This document shows, piece by piece, positions 11,967 through 24,180 of a stretch of 64,000 nucleotides of DNA (its first letter is position 1; every line of letters begins with the position of its first letter). Source of the DNA: Cynocephalus volans (taxonomy: Eukaryota; Chordata; Mammalia; Dermoptera; Cynocephalidae); the NCBI RefSeq assembly GCF_027409185.1, contig NC_084472.1, positions 95,992,427 through 96,056,426 of the forward strand. The letters are read 5' to 3'. A program made the translations under genes and the position numbers. Below the pieces are notes generated by a model, which worked only from the letters and a program-made list of their open reading frames with translations, was not told the DNA's origin and made no database searches.

Positions 11967-13427
11967 CAGAAGTGATGATTGTTAATAAAAAAGAGGTATC
12001 GCAATTGGCTATGAATATAGCATAAAGTTCAGCACCCAAAAAAACTGTTCTAGTTTTATAGAAGAATTTTCATAACTATGTGATTCTAATTGCCCTTGTT
12101 TAACTGTTGGTAGGGCCAGGTTTAGAAGTAAATTAAATTATTTTTTTTAGCATTTACTTGTTCACATTTGTGGAATACAGTGTGTTATTTTGATACATGC
12201 ATATAGTATGGAATGATTCACTTAGGGTAGACAGCATAGTCATGTGCCCTTTAGTCCACTACTGCTCCTCCCCTCCACCCCGCTTCCCTACTGGCCTCTG
12301 GTAACCATTATTCTACGCTCTGCTTCTATGAAAAATCCCTCCCATGCATTTTTGTAGATTCCACATATGAGCGAGACCATGCAGCATTTGTCTTTCTGTG
12401 CCTGACTTACTACACTTAATGATGGTTTCCAGTCCCATTCATGTTGCTTCAAATGATAGGATATCATTTCTTTTTATATCTGAATAGTATTCCATTGTTG
12501 TATATATACCACAGTTCTTTTCACCCATTCATTTGTTGATGGGCATTTAGGTTGATTCCATCACTCGGCTATTGTGAATAGTGTTGTAATGGGAGGACAA
12601 ATGTCTTTTTGATAGGTCGATTTCATTTCCTTTGGGTATATACCTAGTAGTGGGATAGCTGGGTCATCAGGCAGTTCTATTTTTAGTTCACGGAGGAACC
12701 TCCATACTGTTTTCCACATGGCCGCACCAATTTACATTCCCACCAACAATGTAGGAGACTTCCCTTTTCTCATCGTCAGGACTTATTTTCTGTCTTGTTG
12801 GTAACAGTCATTCTAACTAGGGTGAGATGATATTTCACTGTAGTTTTAATTTGCATTTCCCTGATGATTAGTGATATTGGCATTTTTTTCATGTGCTTGT
12901 TGGCCATTTTTATATATTCTTTTGAGAAATATCTGTTCAGGTCCTTTGCCCATTTTTTGATTGGATTATTTGTTTTTTTGCTATTGAGTTGTTTGAGTTT
13001 CTTATATATTCTGGATATTAGCCCCTTGTCTGATAGGCAGTTTGCAAACACTTTCTCCTACATTGTAGGTTGTCTCTTCACTTTCTTGATAATGTCCCTT
13101 GCTGTAGAGAGGCTTTTCAGTTTGATGAAGTCCCATTTGCATATTTTTGCTTTAGTTGCTTGTGCCTTTGTGGTCTCACTCAAAAAAGCACTGCCCACTC
13201 CCATTTCGTGTACTGTTTCCCCTGTTTTCTTCTAGTAGTTTTGTAGTTTTAGGTCTTAAATTTAGGTCTTTAATCCATTTTGAGTTGCTTTCTGTATATG
13301 GGGAGAGGTAGGGGGCTAGTTTCAATCTTTTGTGTATGGATATCCAGTTTTTCCAGCACCATTTATTGAAAAGACTATCCTTTCCCCACTGTATATTCTT
13401 AGCACCTTTGTCAAAAATCTGTTTGAG

Positions 13428-14004
13428 TGAGCTGGACTGAAGCCATGCAGGAATCCAAAAACTCCAGGACTGTGAGAACATTTTTAAAAACCACATTTTT
13501 TGTTTTTTTTCCCTTCTCTTTTTCTTCCAATCCCCTAATTTTCTTGTTTTGCTTGCTAAGTAGAAAAACAAGTCTGTTGAAAGCTAATCAGTACCTTAAA
13601 AGACTAACAGTTATTCTTTGAGGCTTGCAGAATTCCATGGCCAGCTAGAGCCTTGCAAAACAACACAGAGGCTTTGCAAAGAAGTTGATTCCACCCAAAA
13701 GCAAATCAAAATACTACAGGACTCTAAGATAACATCAAGGATGAGAACATAAACCAGACAGAGCCAAGGTAAGAACTTGCACCTGGTTCTTTTAATGGAG
13801 TCCCTAAGGTTATGGCCCCCTGTCTCCTGCTTTTCACTTCCCACTTCTCACCCTGTAAAACCCCCTCAGTAAAGCTGAGGCTTTGAGAAGGGTTAGTGTA
13901 CCATCTCCTTAGCTGAATAAAGCTGCCTTCCCTTTTCACCAACATTTGACTTTTGAGTCTTTTGCTTGTTTGGGAGGCGGGTAGCCAGACTTGGGTTTAG
14001 TAAC
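13428..14004 (+). mobile_element. Solo ERV1-like LTR inside L1 ORF2
   Basis: A 577-bp non-L1 block breaks the L1 between GTCAAAAATC...GAG and GAGTTGGCTGTAAATG. It starts TGAGCTGG, has a polyadenylation signal AATAAA at 13916-13921 followed by CTTTTGAGTCTTTTGCTTG, and shows the C-rich CCCTGTAAAACCCCC stretch typical of ERV1 (gamma-type) LTRs. The flanking GAG repeat fits a short (about 4-bp) target duplication. The 3' end is mutated from the usual CA. No retroviral genes are attached. The family is not named. Confidence 0.6.
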
Positions 14005-14191
14005 GAGTTGGCTGTAAATGTATGGGTTTATTTCTGGACTCTCTGTTCTGTTCTATTGCCTATTTGTCTATTTTTATTCCAGTACCATGCTGTTTTGATT
14101 ACTAGAGCTTTATAGTATATTTTGAAGTCAGGAAGTGTGATGCCTCTAACTTTATTATTTTTGTTCAAGATTACTTTAGCTATACAGGGTC

Positions 14192-14645
14192 TGGACTGGA
14201 AATCCCATCCTACCTGCCTTCACCGGCTTGTCTGGCTTGGGGCTTAGGAACCCAGAGCCTTTCAGGTTGCCCATGGAGATGGGAGGGCCTGGGCTGAAAT
14301 TCCCACCCCATCAGCCTTCACCAACTTGTCTGGCTTGGGGCTTGGGAACCTGTGCCTCTCAGTGCACTCACAGAGATGGGACAGCCTATGCCAGAAGTCC
14401 TGCCCTGGTCCTGTTTGCCTTCTCTGGCTGGCAGGCTTGGGGCTTGTGAGCCCCAAAGCTCTAAAATCTCTACAAAATGGGGAGTGACCTGAACTGGGGT
14501 CCTGCAGCAGGTGGCTCCTGTCTTATCCAGCACAGATTTTGGGTCCTCTGTCGCTGCTCCCCAAAAGCTGCAAATTGGTTGCTCTGTGGGAGAGAGCGAC
14601 ACCAGGAACAAACTACTCCACCATCTTGACCCCTCTCCTCCTTTT
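14192..14645 (-). mobile_element. L1 5' UTR fragment with ~100-bp tandem units, placed inside ORF2
   Basis: On the minus strand this starts at 14645 with GGTCAAGATGGTGGAGTAG, the typical L1 5' end, then GTCGCTCTCTCCCACA..AACCAATTTGCAGCTTTT, homologous to the L1 5' UTR start at 29.15 kb. Three partial repeats are anchored by the GGCTTGGGG motif at 14233, 14331 and 14433 (periods 98 and 102). There is no poly-A end on its 3' side, and about 215 bp of the host ORF2 is missing at the junction, so it is a replacement rather than a clean insertion. Confidence 0.7.
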
Positions 14646-15490
14646 CAATTTTTTTCACCAGTGTTTTACAGTTTTCATTGTAGAGGTCTTTCACCTCCCT
14701 GGTTAACTTTACTCCCAACTATTCAATTTCTTTGGTAGCTCTTGTGAATAGGATTACTTTCTTAATTTCTTCTTCAGCTATTTCTTTATTGGTGTATAAG
14801 AAGGCTATTGATTTTTGTGTTAATTATGCAGTCTGCTACTACACTGAAATCATTTATTAGTTCTAGCAATTTTTTGGTGGAGTCTTTAGTTTTCTATGTA
14901 TATGATCATGTCATCTACAAATGGGATAGTTTGACTTCCTCTTTTCCAATTTGGAAGCTCTTTATTGCTTTCTCTTGCCCTATTGTACTGGCTAGAACTT
15001 TCAATACCATGTTGAATAAGAGTGGGGGAAATGGACATCCTTGCCTTGTTCCAGATCTTAGATGAAAAGCCTCCAGTTTTTGTCCATTCAATATCATATT
15101 AGCTGAAGGTTTGTCCTATATGGACTTCATTGTATTGGGTACATTCCTTCTATATCTAATTTGTTGAGTATATATCTAATTTGATATCTAGTATATAAAA
15201 TTAGGATATCTAGTATACCTAATTTCTTTTGAACCACGAAGGGTGTTGGATTTTATCAAATGCTTTTTCTGCATCTGTTGAAGTGATTATATGTTTTTTT
15301 CTCCCTTCATTTTGTTGATGTGATATATCACGTTTATTATTTGTGTATGTTAAACCATCCTTGCATCCCTGGGATGAACCCACTTGATAATGGTGAATGG
15401 TCTTTTTAATGTGTTATTAGACTCCGCTAGTATTTTATTGAGGATCTTCACATCTGTGTTCATTAGGGATATTGGTCTGTAGTTTTCTGT

Positions 15491-15532
15491 TTTTGTTGTG
15501 TCTTTTTCTGGTTTTGTTGTGTCTTTTTCTGG
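15491..15532 (-). repeat. 21-bp in-frame tandem duplication in L1 ORF2
   Basis: TTTTGTTGTGTCTTTTTCTG plus one G is repeated exactly twice. On the minus strand this encodes [16 protein letters not shown] where L1 normally has a single KPGKDTTK-like segment. Confidence 0.9.
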
Positions 15533-17099
15533 TTTTGTTATGAGGTTAGTGCGGGCTTTGTAGAATGAGTTTGGAAGTATTCCCTCCTCTTCAATTTTTG
15601 GAAGAGTTTGAGAAGAATTGGTATTAATCATCCTTTAAATGTTTGACAGAATTTGGCAATACAGCCATCTGGTCCTGAGGTTCTCATTGTTGGGAGATTT
15701 TTATTATTGCTTTAATTTCATTGCTTGTTTTTGGTCTGTTAAGGTTTTCCAGTTTTTTAGGATTCAACCTGGGTAAGTTGTATGTGTCCAGGAATTTATC
15801 CATTTCTTCTAGATTTTCCACTTTTTTCACATATAGTTGCTCATAGTTGTCTCTTATGATCCTATTTCTGTGATCAGTTGTAATGTCTTCTTTTTCGTTT
15901 CTGATGTTATATATTTGAGTCTTCTCTCTTGTTTTCTTTGTTAGTCTAGCTAAGGGTTTATTGATTTTGTTTATCTTTTCAAAGGCCAGCTCTTTGTTTC
16001 ATTGATCTTTTGCATTTTTTTAATCTCTAGCTCATTTATTTATTTTCTGATCTTTGTTATTTCTCTACCTCTACTGGTTTTGTATTTTTTTTTCCTTCTT
16101 TTTCCAGCTCTTTGAGGTGTAATGTTCAGTTGTTCATTTGGAGTCTTTCTTATGTTTTGATGTGGGCATTTATTGCTATAAACTTCCCTCTTTGAACTGT
16201 TTTGCTATATCCTATAAGTTCTGGTATGTTGTGTTTTCATTTTCATTTGTGTGCAGATTTCCTTTTTGATTTCTTCTTTGACCCATTCATTGTTTAGGAG
16301 CATGTGGCTTAATTTCCATGTATTTGTATGCTTTCTAGTGTCCCTTTTGTTGTTGATTTCTAGTTTTTTTCCATTGTGGTCAGACAAGGAGTTGACATGA
16401 TTTTAGTTTTTTAAAATTTGTTGAGACTTGTTTCATGGCCTAACTTGTGGTCTATTCTAGGGAACATTCCATGTGCTACTGAGAAGAATGTGTATTCTGT
16501 AGCTGTTGGATAAAATGTTTGAAATATGTCTGTTAGGTCCAATCAGCCTAGAGTGGAGATTAATTCTGATGTTTCCTGGTTCATTTTCTGTCTGGATGAT
16601 CTGTCTTTGGCCAAAAGTGGTGTGTTAAAGTCCCCAACTATTATTATGTTGAGTCTATTTCTCCCATTAGGTCTAATAGAAATTGCTTTATATAATTCTG
16701 TATTTGGGTGCATATATACTTAGAATTGTAATATCCTCTCGTTGAATTGATCCCTTTATCATTATATAGTGACCTTCCTTATCTTTTTATTACTTTCCTT
16801 GGCTTGGTCTATTTATATGATATAAGTGTATCTATTCCTGCTCTTGTTTGATTTCTGTTTGTGTGAAATATCTTTTTTTCAGTCCCTTCACTTTCAGATG
16901 TTGTGTATCTTTATAAGTGAAGTGAGTTTCTTGTAGGCAACATGTTGTTGGTTCTTGTTTAATAATTCTTTGAGCCTCTCTGTGTCTTTTAATTGGGGAA
17001 ATTAATCCATTTACATTTAGAGTTATTACTGATATATAGGAACATGTTACTATCATTTTGTCACTTTTTTCTGGTTGTTTTGTTCATTTTTTTTTCCTT

Positions 17100-18790
17100 T
17101 TTTCCAATCTTTCTATCTTCTTTTGTGATTAAGTAGTTTTCTGTAGTAGTGTATTTTGAGTTCTCACTATTTATTTTTAGTATCTCTCATAAGTTTTTGT
17201 GTTATAGTTACCACGAGGCTTACAAAAAACATGTTATAGTTATAACAAATTGTTTTTGACTACTATCTTAACTTTGATGTCTAAGAAAAAAGAAAAAAAC
17301 AAAGGCAATTCTATGCTTTGGTGTCATTCCCTTCCCCACCCCCACACTTTTTGACAATTTGTTGTTTCATGTTACATCTTTTAATATTGCCTATCTCTTA
17401 TACAGTTATCATACTTGTTAGCATCTTGTTAGGTTTGTCTTTTAGCCTTCATACTAGGGATCTAAGTGGTTTATTCACTACCCTTATGACATTGGAGTAT
17501 TCTGAGGTTTTCTGTGAACTTTACTAATGAATTAAGTACCTTCAAATGTTTTATTGTTGCTCCATAATGTTTTCTTTCAGATTAAGGAATTCTCTTTAGC
17601 ATTGATACAGTTTGGATGTGTTGTCCTCCAAAACTCATGTGGAAATATGATCCCAAGTGTGGCAGTGTTGGGAGCTGTTTGGGTCATGTGGGCAGATCTC
17701 TCATGAATGGGTCAAAACTGTCCTGAGTGGGGAGTGGAATCATAAGTAAATTTTCACTCTATTAATTCCTTTGAGAGCTGGTTATTTAAAAGGATCCTGG
17801 CACCTCCTTTCTCTCTCTCTGTCTTGCTTCCTCTCACCATGTGATCTGCTTGTACCCATGGGTTGGCCTCCTGTTTTCCACCATGAGTAGAAGCAGCCTG
17901 AGGCCTGCAACAGATACAGCTGTCCCAGAATTGTAAGCCGAATAAACCTCTGTTCTTTATAAATTACCCAATCTCAGGTATTCTGTTACAGCAACACAAA
18001 AATAGACTTATACAAGCATTTCTTATAATGCAGGTCTAGTGTTGATGAATTCCTTTAGCTTTTGTTTGTCTGGGAAAGACTTTATTTCTCCATCATGTTT
18101 TAGTTTAGTTTTGCTAGACAGAGAATTCTTGGCTGACAGTCTTTTTCTTTTAGCACTTTGAATGTATCATTCCATTCTCTTCTGGCCTGTAGGGTTACTA
18201 TTGAGAAATCTGCTGAAACACATATTGGGGTTTCCCGGAAAGTTACAATTTCTTTTCTTTTAGTATTCTTTTTGTCTTTGGTTTTTGATGCCATCATGTT
18301 CTTGAATATGCTTTCTACATCTCTTCCTTTTTCTTCTCAAGGTATGCCAATTATGTGGAAGTTATTTTGCTTGAGGGAGTCCCATATTTGCTGTATTTTT
18401 GTTTCATTTTTTTATATTCTTTTTCGTTTTTGCTCCTCTGATTTGATAATTTCATATGTCCTATCTTTGAGCTCCCTGATTCTTTCCTTGGTCTGATTAA
18501 GTCTGCTATTGGAACTTTCTATCAAGTTTTTCAGTTCAGATAATGTATTCTTTATTTCTAGAATTTCTATTTGATTTTTTTAATTGATTCAATTCCTTTG
18601 TCACATTTGTCATTCTGCTCCTGAATTGTTTTTCAGACATCATTGAATTTTCTATCTGTATTTTCTTGCGACTTCCTGAACATCCTTAAGAAGGTATTCT
18701 GAATTCTCTGTCAGATATTTCATAAATCTGCTGTTTCTCTGGGTCCATTGCTGATGCTTCATTTGTTTGTTTTGTTGGTATCATATTTCT
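17100..18790 (-). pseudogene. L1 ORF1 relic, interrupted by an LTR
   Basis: ORF1p is the L1 RNA-binding chaperone. This stretch lies between the 5' UTR and the ORF2 start and holds the reverse complement of L1 ORF1 phrases (for example the minus-strand reading of TCATTCCATTCTCTTCTGGC and TCTCTGTCAGATATTTCATA). No long frame survives. The MST-type LTR at 17603-18014 splits it. Confidence 0.7.
17603..18014 (+). mobile_element. Solo MST-type LTR (ERVL-MaLR) with 5-bp TSD
   Basis: Starts TGATACAGTTTGGATGTGTT and ends ATAGACTTATACA. It contains GGGTCATGTGGGCAGATCTC, CTCATGAATGGG and, near the 3' end, AATAAACCTCTGTTCTTTAT. The 5-bp duplication AGCAT flanks it exactly (17598-17602 and 18015-18019), as expected of ERVL-group integration. 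It lies inside the L1 ORF1 relic and so is younger than that L1. Confidence 0.9.
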
Positions 18791-18799
18791 CTGTTCTTT

Positions 18800-19640
18800 C
18801 TTAATCTTTCTTAATATTGATGCCTGGGCATTGGAGGAGACTGCTATCTTTTGTGGGTTATAGAAGTTCTTTGGTAGTGTTAGACCTTTACTGGTTAATA
18901 TCAGAGGTTTGTCTCTGGTCTGTGGTTTTGGTTAATTCCAAAACTGGGGGACTTTCCTGTGAGGATGAGCATTTGAGCTCTGTGGTTGCCCTAAATTGCT
19001 GCTTTATTACTGATTCTCTGGGGAAGGCTTTTTGTATTGTCCAGATTTTAATTGTTGGCCTTTTAATCATTTCTGGGTCTTGTGAGGTCAGATACACCTG
19101 GGCAGTGTGAAAATTCTGGCCCCAAACCAAGTCTTTCCAGCAAACTGTGTTCCTTGCAGGACTATCACCCTGATTAGTCTCCATTGAGTGGGCCTGTGCT
19201 GATCAGAAGGTAGATCAACTGTCCATGATGTGCTTCATTGTTCTCCTGGCAGGCCAGCCTCCCTCCACCACTCCAAATGATTCCTGTGGCTGTGCACAGG
19301 TCCTTCACAATGATTCACTGGCCTCTGGGTGGTTCCTTTCTTCAGGTGGCTACAGTTCTCACTCCTGTGTGGGTCCATGGGAACCCTGTCAGTGGTCTCT
19401 CTGTCCTGGAGGCTGCTGTGGTGTGCTCTGAGGCCTTCGCTGCAGACTCCAGGCAACTTCATGCAAGGGTTCAGCTACAGCTTTTGCTGGCTTCTGTTCT
19501 GTGAGTGCTGCAGTTTCTTTCTGCCTCTCACAGGGCATGCCATGAAGTTCCTGGGGTTTGAAACAGTGGTTTCTTCTTCCTCTCACCATGGCTCCTATGT
19601 CTTTTCAAACTCTGTGGGTCTCTCCTCATCTGCATTGGTC
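18800..19640 (-). promoter_or_regulatory. L1 5' UTR (former internal promoter region)
   Basis: Colinear on the minus strand with the L1 5' UTR module at 29.2-30.1 kb. Shared blocks include GGGTTCCCATGGACCCACA and CCAGAGACAAA..TGATATTA..CCAGTAAAGGTC. L1 5' UTRs normally carry the RNA polymerase II promoter. Activity here is not implied. Confidence 0.8.
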
Positions 19641-19645
19641 ATTTA

Positions 19646-20790
19646 TGTTTAATGAACGTAAGTGATTAACTCATAAACTTTAACATCTGGAGAACCACAG
19701 TAAAGAATTGTTACAAAGTTATTATTAATTAAACTAGGGATTAGACAACTAGGTTCTTTCAATTTTGGAGAACAATAGCCCATTATATATCACTCAATAA
19801 AATATATCACATCACAAATTAAATATAATTTATATATAACTGATAATTAAGGTGGGTTACAGCTCACAGGATGACATAATGTCCGCAGAAATTATATAAT
19901 TTAGAAAATATTTTTTAAAAATATTTTTGAGTTATTTTTTCCCCCAGATCTCAAATATTTTTTTCAATCACTGAGAAACAAGTAGTTGCTAGATCCTAGG
20001 CCAATAAGGCCTAATGGTAAAATGATCTTGGGAGCAATAAAATTATTTCAAATTAAGTCTAAGGTATTTGCTGATATCTTTTAAAACCACTTTATTGCTC
20101 CTCACTTAGTCTGATATGAAATATAATTTGATTTTAGTGAAACTCTATGTAGAGTATAAAGAGCATGTAAAGATTTCTAAGAGCTTGATGTTGTGGTTCA
20201 TGAAGACACAAAAAGCTTGAGAAATAGTTTTATTTTCAGTTCCTTGCAGTTAAAAACAAACCATCAGGCATATGTACAGGTTAACTAGTCAGAGTTACCT
20301 GAAATGGCAGGATGCAATAATTAGGTCATAGAATCACACAGCACTATAGCAGGGCTCAAATTTTTAAACTGACCAGTAGCTGGTGCATGCATACAACATG
20401 CATACACAATACTCTGCTCTACATTGACTTGCTACTTTGCACATGTTGCTGTATGAGTCTGAAGCAAAATTTATCTCACCTCATTAAATGTCAGTTATAT
20501 AAGTGCAATTGTTTTATTGCTGCAATGAATCTGGCTTCTTTTGAGAATCATAAAAGCTGCTTGTGGCACAGCTGGATGATTTTATGAACATTTCACTGAA
20601 TATTGTATCATTGTTTATACTACGCTCAACTCTAAAATATTGGGCTATGGGTGGAAAATGTGCTTCTACTACAATAACAAACAGATCAATTGAAAAGACA
20701 CTCTGCCTAGAGCATCTTTGCAGGTCTGCATGTGAAGCTGGATAATGAATTGAAGAATATACTTCAAAGGACAGATATACGGCATCTCAA
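19646..20790. other. Unassigned intergenic sequence
   Basis: AT-rich. No gene or repeat recognised. Confidence 0.5.
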
Positions 20791-20852
20791 GACACACACA
20801 CACACACACACACACATACACACACAGACACACTCACACACACACACACTCA
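20791..20852. repeat. (CA)n microsatellite, interrupted
   Basis: Dinucleotide ACAC run with a few single-base interruptions. Confidence 0.95.
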
Positions 20853-21215
20853 TGAGTGCATATCTTGATGTTATGTAGTGCTTACTACTCAAGATGATAA
20901 AAGGTTTTATTATTGTTCTTGCTGCTGACCAACTATGTCAGTTCTGAATCTGATATTCCCTCTGTCATTCCCTTTATTGGATTCTGCAAAGTTATCAAAC
21001 ATAGCACAGTCGATGCACTAAAAATAAAAACTAGAAGCTCTTTCTGATGGTATCAACATATAAGCAATCTATTTTCTTTAGCTCTAATAAAGGAAGATGC
21101 AACTACCTTTTGTTACCAAAGGCTGAGTTGTTGAAAGCTTATGATGTCAACTTATGGGCTATTCTATTGTTGTTCTTGATGTGATAAGACAGCATTTATA
21201 CTGACCAACTAGGAT
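20853..21215. other. Unassigned intergenic sequence
   Basis: Nothing recognised. Confidence 0.5.
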
Positions 21216-21216
21216 T

Positions 21217-21425
21217 GGGTTCCAGCTCCAACCCTTTCTGTTGAGCAATGCTGGGAAGGTACATAAACTCTCTGTGCTTCAGATTCCTGACCTATAAAAT
21301 GAACCTAGTAATAGACCTGTCTCAGAGGATTGACATGAGAACACAGCAGGCTAATGACTGCTAAGTACTCAAGAGGGTAGCTGGCACAATCAGTGAATGT
21401 TAACTGTTGCTGTTCTGTGATTACT
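21217..21425 (+). mobile_element. MIR SINE
   Basis: GGGTTCCAGCTCCAACCC, then TAAACTCTCTGTGCTTCAG, then TGACCTATAAAATGAACC, GTCTCAGAGGATTGACATGA, and AGCTGGCACAATCAGTGAAT follow the MIR consensus in order, on the plus strand. Confidence 0.87.
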
Positions 21426-22215
21426 TAAAATATACTTTTCATATTCATTTAAACAACATTTTGGCCTTTAATTTTCTTCCCCATCATTTCAGTTGGTAAA
21501 AATAAAATTCGAGACCACTTGTTCAATCCATTGAATGAATCCCATTCCACGAAAAACCAGTATAAATGTAAAAATATTAATTTCTGCTATTTGAGCTAAA
21601 AGAAAAGATGATGATTATGACAAATATGCATGTTGGCAGGGTTTTGGACTGAATAATCAAACGCATTAACCAAAGTAAGTTTAGAATGAATAAGGGCATT
21701 TTCTTTAAATACTTATTTTTGAAATGTTTATCACGGTATTGAATTAAAAAGTTTTTTAGTAAAAAATGAGAAATTAGACAAAGAATTAACAAGCAAGCAG
21801 CTATTAGAGGTCAGTTAGGAACTGAGAAAATGAAGACTATTTCCTGACCACCTGCTGAGTTTTAAAGTTTTGGTTTTTTTTTAAAAAAGTAATTTTAATC
21901 TAAATAATTTTGGATATAATGTCACTGATTTTCTGATTTATTAAAGTAAAACATATATATTATAGATAACATGGAAATGTAAAACCTGTTATAAAGAAAA
22001 TATACAATTTGCTTTATAAGTTTATCACTCTGGGATAAATACTGTTAACATTTTGAAGTATTTTCATGCAAAATTTAATGCAACTCTCAATCTGGACCCC
22101 ATTGTAAAAATGAATGTCATATCCTAGTTTTATTTTTATTTAAGTAGTGATCTAGAAAAGTTTGTCAAATAGTCTCCATAAGCATGAATTTTAACTGCTA
22201 ATTAGAATTCCAGGA
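21426..22215. other. Unassigned AT-rich sequence
   Basis: No gene seen. The right part may be the diverged start of the neighbouring old L1. Confidence 0.4.
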
Positions 22216-22219
22216 AGTG

Positions 22220-22750
22220 TCGCTATCATAATTATTTCCATAATTTCTCTTTTGTTGATTATTTGGATTTTTAAATTCTTACTATTGTAAATAATTGCAG
22301 TGAACATTCTCTTACAAAAATATTTTATTTCATTTATCATTGTTACCTTGATGTAGGTTTCTAGAAATGGAATCACTGCAGCAAAAGGACTAGATATGTT
22401 AATATGCTTCTACAGTTTATTCCAGTTTACACTTATACCAACAGCTTGTGGGAATGTATATCTCAGTGAAATCCTGATGACAGCAAGTATTATAATTTTT
22501 AAGAATATTTTAAATTTGATAGAAATATATGTATTGTTACTGTTTCAGTTTGAGTTCCTTGGATCACTCAGTAGGTTTAATTTTAAAATGCTTTTTGATG
22601 ACTTTTCTTTCTTCCTTCTAGAATTTTTTGTTCATGTCTGCCAATTTTTCTTATGGGGCATTCGTTATTTTTTATTATATATGCACATTATATAGGTGAT
22701 ACAAACTGCTAGTTTTCTCTCTATATTTATTCACTGCTTTAAACAAATAA
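22220..22750 (-). mobile_element. Ancient L1M/HAL1-like fragment
   Basis: On the plus strand, TTTCTAGAAATGGAATCACTG, AGTTTACACTTATACCAACAG, and CTGCCAATTTTTCTTATGGG mirror the reverse complement of the L1M/HAL1 3' coding region. Highly diverged. Confidence 0.6.
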
Positions 22751-22751
22751 T

Positions 22752-23110
22752 TGACTTTTCGATGAGTTGCAGCTAAGGATTATCTTTCTCAGATTCCTTT
22801 GCAGCTAGGTATGGTCATGTGACTAAACTGTGGCCAATGATATCTGAATGAAATTGAACTGTGACATTCTGTGTTGTGCTTTAAAGGGGAATAACATGGC
22901 CTTGTCCTCCTTTTCCTGTGTGGAAATTAGAGCAGCTGTCTTGGATCATGAGACGAAAGCTGCTCTTGAAGCTCAAAAGGCCACATGATAGAAGTTGTGT
23001 CCCTGAAGGTTTAGCAGAAGAGAGTCAACATACTTTCTTAAGCTTGTTGTGACAGATCTATTTTGTTAAGGTAAACATTGTTACTTTTAAGATTCTCTTA
23101 GAGCATCCAA
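22752..23110 (+). mobile_element. Possible ancient ERVL-type LTR
   Basis: CTTTGCAGCTAGGTATGGTC, ATGTGACTAAACTGTGGCCA, AATGATATCTGAATG and GTGTCCCTGAAGG are phrases of an old LTR class. No clean ends or target duplication seen. Family uncertain. Confidence 0.45.
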
Positions 23111-24180
23111 AGCAGTATTTGAATTAGTACTAGACTTACTACAATAACTGGAAATAGGACCAACCACCTTAACAGAACTTAAAACTTGATGCATCAACTC
23201 AATGGTCAGGTGACAATAGCAAGGGCACAGATATTGTGGGCTTGACTGCTGGTGACCCTTGTCATGTCATACCAAAATGTGTGGTAAATTCATTGTCTGT
23301 GATACCTTGGAAGTCAATTTGTGTGCCTACGGAGTTCATGGTAGAAAAAAATGCAAAAATTTGATGTGTATTGGGTATTTTTACCATTTACAGCACCGTC
23401 CTACTAGTAAGATGAAATTGGGCTGTAACATTGCCAATTTGCTCCCTGAGTTGAAAAGATTGTCTACAGAGTGAAATCTAAATAATGGAGCATCTGAATT
23501 TTAAAAACCAGTGTTGAAAAAGCCAACTGCTTCATACTCCAGAATGAAGCCTTTGTATGAGATGGCTCTGAATAGGTGCAGCTGGAGATAAGATTCTTCA
23601 CAAACTCTTCACAAGCATCTTCCCTATGTCATTCATTGAAAGACCACAGACACTATCTAGAAACAAATAAACAAGGTTATCTTAGGGGAGTTGTTTTCCC
23701 CTTGTTGTTAATAACGTGTCAAAATCATCACATTTAAGTTGAAAGGGGTAAAGGTAATCAGAACATAGAGGTCAGTAAATAAAAAATCAAGTTTTCAGGT
23801 TTAAAAATTATCCTTATTGAAAACTTTGGCTGTGGTAATTTGAATGTGTAACCAAATAGAAGCAAATAGATCAGAAGTTTTTGAGGGGTTCGCATCAAAG
23901 AAATGAGAAGTCTGGTTTTAGCCATGACTGGGCCTCAAACCCACATTAGCAGAAAGCAGTCACCAAGAAGTGACTTCAAAGTCCACTGCATGTGTGGCCA
24001 TTGAGAAAAATAGACAAAGAAGAATGCCTTGGACAGCAAAGCACAGGAACACAAAAGAGAACAGAAAAGGGGTTACTTTCAGAGAACAGAAGCTGGAACT
24101 ACCAGAGGGGCTGACCAGCGAGTATATTCTAACTCCAAGACAAAGAGCTCTTGTCACAGTTATCTTGTTCCTACTCCAAA
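23111..24180. other. Unassigned intergenic sequence
   Basis: No recognised gene. A short frame at 23970-24212 has no known motif. Confidence 0.5.

Larger units (their letters stand above)
12360..17056 (-). pseudogene. L1 ORF2 relic
   Basis: Starts at 17056 with the endonuclease domain (ITLNVNGLISPIKRHR, then TCCLQETHFTYKD). The reverse transcriptase part includes [19 protein letters not shown] (14915-15097). The catalytic aspartate motif near 14905 is hit by a one-base deletion, so the frame breaks exactly at the active site. A 21-bp tandem duplication at 15491-15532 repeats seven codons in frame. An LTR and a foreign L1 5' UTR fragment interrupt it, and the latter has replaced about 200 bp of ORF2. 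The C-terminal piece is at 12776-13051. Not functional. Confidence 0.92.
12146..19640 (-). mobile_element. Near full-length L1 with three nested insertions
   Basis: On the minus strand: 5' UTR (19640 to ~18800), ORF1 relic (~18790-17100), ORF2 relic (17056 to ~12360), and an L1MA/L1PB-style 3' UTR ending near 12146. Without the LTR at 13428-14004, the 5' UTR fragment at 14192-14645 and the LTR at 17603-18014, about 6 kb of L1 remains. Compared with the L1 5' UTR at 29.15 kb, roughly the first 130 bp are missing, so it is slightly 5'-truncated. All coding frames are broken. Confidence 0.93.

Noticed and set aside
18817..19652. Cluster of overlapping frames (up to 107 codons)
   Set aside because: Lies wholly within the L1 5' UTR; no conserved protein.
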